A DNA stretch of 9,788 nucleotides from Desulfobacterales bacterium (GTDB lineage: Bacteria; Desulfobacterota; DSM-4660; Desulfatiglandales; B25-G16): assembly GCA_013375335.1 (NCBI GenBank), contig JABXJZ010000037.1, positions 1 through 9,788 on the forward strand, given 5' to 3'. Below are positions 1-7,400 of the stretch, one piece after another. Positions within the stretch are counted from its first letter, which is position 1; every line of letters starts with the position of its first letter. The translations under genes and the position numbers were made by a program. Below the pieces are notes generated by a model. That model did not search any database and was not told the DNA's origin. It worked only from the letters and a program-made list of their open reading frames with translations.

Positions 1-2
1 CC

Positions 3-86
3 CGAGCAGTCAAACGCATCCGCCGGGCCTACTGGGCGCCCTACTATCGCCTGACCGGAACTAGTCCTGAGGAAGATCAGCAGTAG
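3..86 (+). CDS. 3' end of an unidentified protein (partial)
   Basis: An open reading frame enters from the left edge in frame 3 and ends at TAG (84-86), giving 27 residues. The visible tail is basic and aromatic (KRIRRAYWAPYYRLTG) and then acidic/polar (SPEEDQQ), which is a plausible natural C-terminus. The other two forward frames have stops within the first 63 bases. The fragment is too short to assign a family and I do not recognise it. It points towards the minus-strand phosphate transporter, so the two are convergent with about 330 bases between them. Confidence 0.5.
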   Translation, partial: RAVKRIRRAYWAPYYRLTGTSPEEDQQ

Positions 87-418
87 GTGCCGGATAGCCC
101 CAAGGAGTGAATAAGACTAGAAAGTATGCAGACTATTCTCTTGAGCTGGCTGTTTGTGGTATTGTTCCGCCGATTCTCGATGTCTTCAGGAGGAGATTGA
201 CCTTTGGTATTAGATGATAAGGCAAGGGAAGGAAATGCGGGACATAGATCTCTAGATCAAATTCAAGTTGATGGAAACCGTTGAGCCCTGAAGGAAGGAG
301 TGTTCTTTCGGATTTATTTCCAAAGGGATTGAGGTAAAAGGGGCTCCAAAATGAGGCTTGACTTTTGAAAGATGGGTAAGAGGAAGGGGTTTCGCTTATC
401 TGCCAGATCTTATCTCTG
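87..418. other. Intergenic stretch, no convincing gene
   Basis: This 332-base gap lies between a plus-strand gene end and the 3' end of the minus-strand Na+/phosphate transporter. A 98-codon minus-strand frame (133-429, GTG start) crosses it and overlaps the transporter stop by 11 bases. Its translation is rich in Pro, Ser and Phe, resembles no family I know and has no clear ribosome binding site, so I do not call it a gene. I found no strong GC-rich hairpin followed by a T-run on either strand. The only small inverted repeat noticed is GATCT-CT-AGATC near 248-259, too short to interpret. Confidence 0.5.
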
Positions 419-2092
419 CTATTTAACACCTGCTATTGCCTGGGCCACGTTATAGCAGAAACCGCCCATTTTCTCGAAGGAATTGAGGATATCGATAAAG
501 ATCATACCCCTATCGATCTCGCAGGTCCCCTCAACCAATCGACTCTGGTGGCTCAGTCTCATCTCCTCGGTCATGTGGTCTATACTCTCTACCGCTTTTG
601 ATGCCTCTGGCATTATTCCCTTATTTTCATCTTTAATTCCCTTAAGCGCAAGGACAAGGAATTTCCTGGCCTCCGAGGATATCGTCTCATAATCTTGAAG
701 TGCTTGCTCCGAGAATAAGAACTTGTTTTCAATCATGCTCTCGATTGCCTCGGCGATGTCCTCTATTTCGTCACCAATCCTCTCAATATTATTGGTCATC
801 CGCAAAAGGGAGGTTATCTCCCTTGATTCCTCAATGAGAATATTCTCTTGCATAACCGTTACAAGGTAATCTGTGATCTCCTTTTGAAGATTATCCAGTA
901 CATCTTCCCTGTCCCTCCATATGGCCAGTTTCTTTGAATTCCTTATCTTAAGAGAGCTGATTACCTCATCAAACATGGTCTGAGCCACCTCTCCCATCCT
1001 TATAGTCTCCTGCCTTGCCTGTACTAATGCCACCTCTGGTGAGTCAAGATAACGCCTGTCTAGATATTTAATATGATAGATCTCATCGAGGTGCGCTGTT
1101 TTTCCACGAGGGGTGGCCCAGATTGCGATTTTGACCAGATACGGAAGAAGAAAGAGGAAAATTATTGCGTTTATTACGTTGAAAAAGGTGTGGGCATTGG
1201 CAATATGCCGGGAAATGTAGGGCCTCTCTCCCCCGACTAGTAGGTCAGGATGCCCGATTCCCGGTAGATGAGTGGTAAGATACACGACGGCATCCACGAA
1301 ATACGGGAAGATTGAGATTATAAAGATGACACCAAAGACATTGAAGAGCGTATGGGCCATGGCTGTTCGCCTGGCATTGGCGTTGGAGCCTATAGCGGCC
1401 AGTTGCGCTGTTATGGTAGTGCCGATATTCTCACCTAAGATCATTGCAACACTTCCAGCAAAGCTAATCAATCCCTGACTGGCCAGGGCCATAGTTATGC
1501 CAACCGTAGCACTTGAGCTTTGCACAGCCATAGTCATAACCGTACCAACAAGGACACCGAGGAGGATCTCATTTATGTTTTGGGCCTGGAATCTAGTCAG
1601 AAAGTCGATGAATACAGGTTCCCCTCTTAGAGGAGTAAGTCCTGTTTTCATGGTGGCCAATCCATAAAAGAGCATACCGAAGCCCAATAGAGCCTCTCCC
1701 CACTGCTGCCATTTCCTTGATGCAAAAAAGAATCTTAATAGCACCCCCACAGCAATAGCTGGTAGGGCATAATTGCTTATATTAAAGGCTATCATCTGGG
1801 CTGTTACAGTGGTGCCGATATTGGCCCCTAGGACAACACCAACGGCCTGGGTGAGGGTCATGAGGCCAGCATCAACGAAGCCAACGAGCATGACAGTAGT
1901 GGCGCTTGAACTTTGAACCATGCTCGTGATTAGAGCCCCGGTGGCGCATGCTATTACCCTGTTTGAGGATACGGCACTCAAAATGGTGCGTAATTTTTTG
2001 CCTGCGAGCTTCTTGAGCCCATCGCACATGAGCCTCATGCCGAATATAAACAGGCCCAGGCCTCCCAGGGTCTGAAAGATTATCGCCTGCAT
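419..2092 (-). CDS. Na+/phosphate cotransporter (NptA/PNaS family) with C-terminal PhoU-like domain
   Basis: The 557-residue protein is an inner-membrane transporter expected to move inorganic phosphate with sodium. The N-terminal half carries the inverted duplication typical of the family: QSSSATT (60-66) with GANIGTT (89-95), and QSSSAT (191-196) with GENIGTT (220-226). Each pair sits among hydrophobic membrane segments, which continue to about residue 325. Residues about 355-557 form a helical PhoU-like domain with ExxxD-type elements, such as NNIERIGDEIEDIAE (434-448) and FEKMGGFCYNVAQAI (539-553). This domain probably regulates transport. Length and two-part architecture are normal for bacterial members. 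The ATG start at 2092 has only a weak upstream AGG. The gene appears monocistronic, with a sigma70-like promoter about 140 bases upstream. The family assignment is firm; the transported substrate is inferred from the family. Confidence 0.93.
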   Translation of the reverse strand: MQAIIFQTLGGLGLFIFGMRLMCDGLKKLAGKKLRTILSAVSSNRVIACATGALITSMVQSSSATTVMLVGFVDAGLMTLTQAVGVVLGANIGTTVTAQMIAFNISNYALPAIAVGVLLRFFFASRKWQQWGEALLGFGMLFYGLATMKTGLTPLRGEPVFIDFLTRFQAQNINEILLGVLVGTVMTMAVQSSSATVGITMALASQGLISFAGSVAMILGENIGTTITAQLAAIGSNANARRTAMAHTLFNVFGVIFIISIFPYFVDAVVYLTTHLPGIGHPDLLVGGERPYISRHIANAHTFFNVINAIIFLFLLPYLVKIAIWATPRGKTAHLDEIYHIKYLDRRYLDSPEVALVQARQETIRMGEVAQTMFDEVISSLKIRNSKKLAIWRDREDVLDNLQKEITDYLVTVMQENILIEESREITSLLRMTNNIERIGDEIEDIAEAIESMIENKFLFSEQALQDYETISSEARKFLVLALKGIKDENKGIMPEASKAVESIDHMTEEMRLSHQSRLVEGTCEIDRGMIFIDILNSFEKMGGFCYNVAQAIAGVK

Positions 2093-2432
2093 AGCAGCCT
2101 AATTATCTTTTTTCGGGATATTAAGAATGCGTTTTTATGGATGGTAAAAGGAGAGCGAAAGTTTAGGGTTTCCAAGGTAACCAGCTAAGATTATTGAGTT
2201 TTTGATTTAGCCCCACTTGTTTTGGACGAATCTTATAGCACTTAAAATCAAATCGTCAAGTCTTAATGCGAGTTTTCTAAAATGGAGTTACGAAAATTCC
2301 AACCATCACTCAGAAACCAACCTGGTACTGTTTTAGGTGTATCCGGGCAAACGGCTCTCAAGAAATGGGATCTTTAACTATAAGGCGACTTCCATACTTT
2401 TGAGAGGCCAGCCAATGGCCAGGGCTGTGATT
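2093..2432. other. Intergenic region between the phosphate transporter and the PhoU relic
   Basis: This AT-rich stretch holds the minus-strand promoter at 2232-2259 and, from it, a transporter 5' leader of roughly 130 bases. On the plus strand, a GTG at 2337 opens the frame that runs into the PhoU fragment. The first 32 codons of that frame do not resemble PhoU, and I find no plus-strand promoter or Shine-Dalgarno site for it. I saw no other gene here. Confidence 0.5.
2232..2259 (-). promoter_or_regulatory. Sigma70-type promoter for the phosphate transporter
   Basis: Read on the minus strand, TTGACG (2254-2259) is followed after 16 bases by TATAAG (2232-2237). Each hexamer matches the sigma70 consensus at five of six positions. 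Transcription would start near 2225 and run into the transporter gene, leaving a leader of about 130 nucleotides. No Pho box or other operator could be confirmed by eye. Confidence 0.6.
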
Positions 2433-2603
2433 ATGAAGGGAACTAACAAAAGTTTCACCGTTCACATGCTCAGCGCTTCGCGGCATTTGGAGCGCATTGC
2501 CGATTTGGCAACTGACATTTCCGAGGAGGTGATATATATGGTGAAAGGTGAGATAATTCGACACCGTATGGAGGATTTTAAAGCACAGCGCCTGAAACGG
2601 TAG
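2433..2603 (+). pseudogene. Truncated PhoU: C-terminal fragment only
   Basis: The frame encodes MLSASRHLERIADLATD, then SEEVIYMVKGEIIRHR. This closely follows the conserved last helices of PhoU, the phosphate-signalling partner of the Pst transporter (typically ...SRHLERIADHATNIAEDVIYMVEGEIVRH...), and includes the ERIAD ExxxD metal-binding motif. PhoU is normally about 220 residues, with two copies of a three-helix unit; only about 55 residues of the second copy remain. The open frame extends upstream to a GTG at 2337 (88 codons in total), but residues 1-32 show no PhoU similarity. The other plus-strand frames upstream show no recognisable missing part either. I read it as the relic of a deleted phoU gene. 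An expressed short peptide cannot be excluded, since the remaining frame is intact. Confidence 0.72.
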
Positions 2604-2635
2604 CGAGATTGGAGGACTCCCTCAATCTCCAGCTA
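2601..2635. terminator. Hairpin between convergent genes, possible bidirectional terminator
   Basis: An inverted repeat GAGATTG (2605-2611) / CAATCTC (2623-2629) closes over an inner G-T pair, one mismatch and two G-C pairs with a three-base loop. It is extended on the outside by TAGC (2601-2604) pairing with GCTA (2632-2635) across a two-base CA bulge. The TAG stop of the PhoU relic and the stop of the convergent minus-strand gene both lie in the outer stem. Neither strand has an immediate clean T-run; the plus strand has only scattered Ts at 2637-2651. It may therefore be a weak terminator or an mRNA-end stabiliser. Confidence 0.45.
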
Positions 2636-4357
2636 GTTCCATTGTTTTCTTTGGATTAACCCATTGAGCATGGCTCTTTGGTCGTTTTGACTCTCTTCCC
2701 ACCGTTCCAGGATGGGGTGGGGAATGGTTATCTGAGCATATCCGGGCCGAAACAAACAGGTTTCAGGCTCCTCATCCCAATCGTATCTATAGGTGCTGTC
2801 CAAATCGAAAGGGCTTCCTCTAAATCCCCCAGTCAACAGGGATATGCATGAAAAGATGTGGCGATCCCTCACTCCAACACAGTTAGGGATTGCATTTGGG
2901 CTAATGCACCGGATGATGCTGGGAGGAATTGTATTTTGATACCACAATCCAGTTGAAGCAAAGTAGGCGCCTTCCTTGATGAGGTTCAAGGAGTGAAGCT
3001 GGTAGGGGTTTCTTATGAGGCCGTAGGCAGCGTCTTCTTGAACCCTAATGTCCATCTCCTCTAGCTCCTGCAGGAAGATGAGCAACTTCTCCAGATGCCC
3101 TATAAAATGGAAAAACTCATCACGCCCTAATTCCGTATTATCAGCGATGCTTGCAACTACAGTAAAGACCCGCTGGGAAGTAGGGGGGATGGGATAGAGC
3201 TCGAAGAGGGCCTTCAGGTTAAATAGATCTAATTTTTCCATAAATTGAGGGAGAATGGTATGGGCCTTTGCCGGTCGAGGGCCTTTGGCCAGTCCCTTTA
3301 AAACAGTAAGTGCCGGCACCGTGCCAACCGTAATCATGCGCATGGCGTCAATAGCCTCGGCTTCGGTTTTGGAAATGGCCTGGGTAAGTTCCGCATCTAG
3401 CTTTCGGGATATATAGCTTTTTCGAAATTCTTGCATAATCCTGTAGATTTGACGATAGATGAACCGCGCTAAGGGCGTCCCGAAGGAAAGATCGGGATCT
3501 CCGCTGATCTCATAGTGGATAACCCTCAGGATATCTTCATTGTTAAAACGGAGGACGAGAAAGCGCCCTATCTGGATTGCCTCCCCTTTACTCCTCCTTT
3601 TAAGATGTTCGACAAAGCGCTTCACCAAGTTGGAAAAGCTGTCCCTCCACTCCCCCTTTTGCCTTAGCTGGTCGTAGGAGACCCCAAACCAGCTCATGCT
3701 GATCAGGTCTTTTTCACGGACGCCCACATGTAACTCGAGAAATTTTCGATAGATCTTTTGAAAGGCGGTGAGGCTTTGAAAGAGGACCTGTTTTTCCTCT
3801 TCCTTTAGGTCGAGGGCGCATGAGATAAAGATAAAAAGTGCCTCGCTTTCATAGTTATTGATCAGGACCTCACAGGCATGAGTCTTGATTACATGGCTAA
3901 AGACCTTGTTTTGATCTACGATAATCTGCAGAATGGGTTTGATGATGATGAGGAATTCCGGTGTCCTGAGCTTGTAGAGGTTTAGTAGCTCAAGCAGCAA
4001 CTGTGGAGAGACCCGCTTACTGTATCTTTCTAAGATCTCCCTCAAAATTCGGGCGATACAGAGATCCAGAAGGAGAGAGGGGTGCGTAAGGGAAGAGCTG
4101 AGAAAGATATCCTGCAATCCTTGAATGACCCTTAGCCCGTAAGGTCTCTTTGGAAAGATGATATCTATCAGCTCCCGCTCTTTATCCTTTAGAAGCGGTC
4201 TTACCGTTTCCCATTCCCTCTCGAGGCCCAGATGAATGGCTGCAGTGTCCAGGTAGGGCGACCTGGCCGATGAGAATAGAAAGTCCAGGGAATGGGTTTC
4301 AACCCCTTTGATTTGGCAGGACAGAGAGTGGTAGATATTCTCTATGCCGACGGACAT
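2633..4357 (-). CDS. Conserved-looking protein of unknown function, last gene of the amino-sugar cluster
   Basis: I do not recognise this 574-residue protein. It has no signal peptide and no clear membrane segment, so it is probably cytoplasmic. Residues about 40-210 are rich in Leu, Ile and charged residues, suggesting a bundle of alpha helices. Residues 290-380 contain a basic helical stretch (YRQIYRIMQEFRKSYISRK) followed by an Ala/Glu-rich helix and a PRPAK segment. The last 110 residues have more Gly, Pro, Cys and aromatic residues (TGGFRGSPFDLD, YRYDWDEE), suggesting a compact C-terminal domain. No nucleotide-binding or known catalytic motif is visible. I chose the ATG at 4357 over an upstream in-frame TTG at 4390: AGGAGG (4366-4371) lies eight bases before the ATG, while the TTG has no ribosome binding site. 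It follows the GlmS-like gene by 47 bases, so it is likely co-transcribed. A role linked to the GlmS-like protein is inference from position only. Confidence 0.85.
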   Translation of the reverse strand: MSVGIENIYHSLSCQIKGVETHSLDFLFSSARSPYLDTAAIHLGLEREWETVRPLLKDKERELIDIIFPKRPYGLRVIQGLQDIFLSSSLTHPSLLLDLCIARILREILERYSKRVSPQLLLELLNLYKLRTPEFLIIIKPILQIIVDQNKVFSHVIKTHACEVLINNYESEALFIFISCALDLKEEEKQVLFQSLTAFQKIYRKFLELHVGVREKDLISMSWFGVSYDQLRQKGEWRDSFSNLVKRFVEHLKRRSKGEAIQIGRFLVLRFNNEDILRVIHYEISGDPDLSFGTPLARFIYRQIYRIMQEFRKSYISRKLDAELTQAISKTEAEAIDAMRMITVGTVPALTVLKGLAKGPRPAKAHTILPQFMEKLDLFNLKALFELYPIPPTSQRVFTVVASIADNTELGRDEFFHFIGHLEKLLIFLQELEEMDIRVQEDAAYGLIRNPYQLHSLNLIKEGAYFASTGLWYQNTIPPSIIRCISPNAIPNCVGVRDRHIFSCISLLTGGFRGSPFDLDSTYRYDWDEEPETCLFRPGYAQITIPHPILERWEESQNDQRAMLNGLIQRKQWN

Positions 4358-4365
4358 AAACAGTG

Positions 4366-4371
4366 CCTCCT
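4366..4371 (-). promoter_or_regulatory. Shine-Dalgarno site that fixes the start of the unknown gene
   Basis: AGGAGG on the minus strand, within a GGGGAGGAGG run, lies eight bases before the ATG at 4357. A start at the upstream TTG (4390) would place this sequence inside the coding region, as GEE codons, and has no site of its own. This supports the 574-residue form. Confidence 0.75.
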
Positions 4372-4404
4372 CCCCGCTGCGGATCTGCAATATGGAGGGC
4401 TACT

Positions 4405-7400
4405 TCACGATGTGCCGGCGGAAGCGATAATAGATTCAGCTATCTTTTCCGCAGACTTGCCAAAGAGATCCTCAACATCGAGAAGGTTCAAATAGGCATC
4501 TTGCCAGGATAGGTCTGTTTCTTCAACAATATTCTTGATATGGGTAAGTTTGTCACCCAAGGCCTTTAGCTTTTTGGACAGATCTATTTCTTTCCTAAAG
4601 CCGACATCGAGAAGCAACAGATGATCAATGTTAGGACCCCTCTTCATGAGAGGAACGACGAGGATGCTTCTGTTATCGATCTTTCCCTTTCCAATAAAGA
4701 CATTTCCCGCCTTAACAATGATGTTCTTCGTTCCCCTAAGCCTGGTATCTGTTTCGGCTCGTGAGGTAAGCCCCGAGGAGCTCCCTCGTTTCTTCACCAC
4801 TTCGATCATTGAATCGTCAATCGGCTCGCCGGTATAGGAAAGGCTGCTGATCGCATAAAGTGTCTCGCCTTTTACTTTGGAGATAACATCCTGAAGGTTC
4901 TTCAGCACAATAACGTTCTTATTGGTGAGATTGCTTACATCAAATCCATTGTTCCTCAGGGTTTCAAACAGTAATCCCTCGATGGGCTCCCATATCCTGC
5001 TTGTTCCCACTGTAACTGTTTTTGCCTGATGCCTTATTGCGTCTATTGGTCTGGCCATCTCATTTATGGCCTCTCCCATGCAGCCGAAGAAGCAATCGAA
5101 CATATTGGGCGCTGACCCGCTGACCCCAAAATCGAGCTCAAAGTCGGACATGGGAAGCCGCCCGGAGAGGTATTTTAACAGGAGGGTGAGGTCAGAGGCA
5201 GCCTTTAGTTCCATAGCTGTGGTATATCGCCTGTTTTCCATGCTTCTTTTGAAATCTGCCGAGAACCTGGCGGTTTTTTCCTGAAAGGCCTTATCAAGTA
5301 TCGTCTGGTAGATATCCAGGCCCTTTGCAAGGGATGTCGAGATATATCGATTGATCTCCTCCCTGAAATCGAAGAGAAAACGAGATTCTCCATTTATCGC
5401 CCTGGCAGCATGATAGCCCCAGAGGTGACCTGTTAGTGTCGTTACAATAGGAGAAAAGCGCTCCTCTATCTCCGGCACCCACAGTAGTGAGTCCGCATAG
5501 GGCCTGAATCCTTCCTCACCTTCAGTGGCGATCACAATAGTAGTGGCCTGGTGGGCCTTGAAGATAGCGGTGTCCTTGATGATGTCATTGATAACATTGC
5601 CCCTGTTCCCAGCTGTGCAGACGAGAATGAGCGGTTCTGAAGAAAGGTCAATATGTTTCTTATCTTCAACCACATCTGAGGAAATAGTCTTGTAGCAGAG
5701 CTCGCTCAATTTTATCCGGATCTCGTCCGCGGATATCTTATTGTAGCCGCTGCCGACAACAGCCCAATACTTCTTTGTGGGTGCAAACCGGTGAGCGGAT
5801 CTGGCGATCTCCTCTTCCCTTGCCAAGACCTTTTTCATGAGAGAGGGGATTCGCACAAGCCTTTCGAGCTCCCCAAGGATAAAATCCTCCTCCCTCCTTG
5901 CCGTTAATTGTGCCAATTTGAGGCCAAGGATTGCCCCGGCTGCAATCTGTGAATAGTAGGCCTTAGTGGAGGCCACGGACATCTCAATGTCCCTCCCAGT
6001 GCTGGTGTACAGGACGCCGTCTACCTTGAAGGTGATATCTGAATCCCGTCGGTTCACTATAGCCATGGTATGGGCACCACATTCCCGCGCCATATCTATG
6101 GCAGTATTGGTATCTGTGGTGGTACCGGACTGTGTTATAGCGACAACCAAGGTATCACTAAGCCTGGCTCCCAGAACACCGCCGCTAAACTCCGAGGCCT
6201 TGAGGGGAGCAATCCGAATGCCGCTGTCGGCAAGGTAATACCTGAGCAGTTCGGCGCAACCATACGCGGCAACCCCTGCAGTTCCCTGTCCGATAAAGAG
6301 GATCTTTCTTATTCTGTCTTCATGAAAGGCCTCCTCAAGAGCAGGAGGGATCACCGTGTCATCTAAGATTATCAACGGATGCCTCTTTCCATTTTTTTCA
6401 ATGACCTTCCATTTGTTCTGCACTGTTTTTTCCACTGACCCAGGAGATTCTGAGATCTCTTTGAGGAAATAATGGGGAAAATCCTGGCGATCAATATCCC
6501 TTGGTGTTATTTCCGTTTCCTTTACCGTGGCTTCAGGGAGTCCTATGGGGGTTCCGTCGTAGTGCATTGCCTTCACCCCTGTAACGCCACCACTCGAGTC
6601 CTGGTCCAGGAGAACGATCTGCCCATGTGATCCAGCCGCGGTCTTGTCCCCTTCCATCTTGATATATCGAGAGGCCTCTTCCACCAGGCCATAGATCTCA
6701 GAGGCAGTGATATAGTGCTCCTCGCCCAGACCGACAAAGATCGTCTGTCCGCTCCCTCTCTGAGCCAGGAAGATCTTCCCGGGGGCAAGGTCGGTGTGCA
6801 TTGCTATGGCGTGGGAGCCCTCAAAATCATTAACAGCCAACCGGAATGATTCCTCAAGAGGATGGCCAGCTTCGTAATACCTTTGTATCCAGAGGGGTAT
6901 GATCTTGGTATCAGTACTGATTTGAGGAGGTATGGATCGTTTCGTCTCCTTTTCAAACTCCTCCTTCAATCTGAGGTAGTTATCGATATCCCCGTTCAGG
7001 CAGACGTGAATAATTCCCTTGCCGGTGTAAGATCCTTGCTTTCTATCATCCTGAGCTATCACATTATCAACTGGGTGACAGTTTGGTTCGCTGATTTCAC
7101 CCACTGAGGCCCAGCGAGTGTGAGCAATGATGGTCTGATGGATACTGGGAAGGACGATCAAGGATTGAAATATCCGATCATTACGGATGTGTTTCCTTAA
7201 GAATTGTACATTTTCACCCAAATGCCCAATCTGGGCGGCAATCTTGTAGGCAAAGCTAATGGAAACAGCGTCCTTATCCATGCGAACTGTAATGCCACGG
7301 TTCAGGAGGACCTCCTGATCCTGACGAGCGGAAAACTCCTCTAGCAGTCCCCTCCTTCTTAGTGCCCTTTCAAAGTGAAGATAATCCTCCTTTTCTACGA

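Noticed and set aside
133..429. 98-codon minus-strand frame downstream of the phosphate transporter
   Set aside because: GTG start overlapping the transporter stop, no Shine-Dalgarno site, low-complexity Pro/Ser/Phe-rich translation and no family resemblance. Most likely a chance open frame in intergenic DNA.
4358..4390. TTG start at 4390, which would give a 585-residue unknown protein
   Set aside because: No ribosome binding site precedes the TTG, while AGGAGG stands at the right distance from the ATG at 4357.
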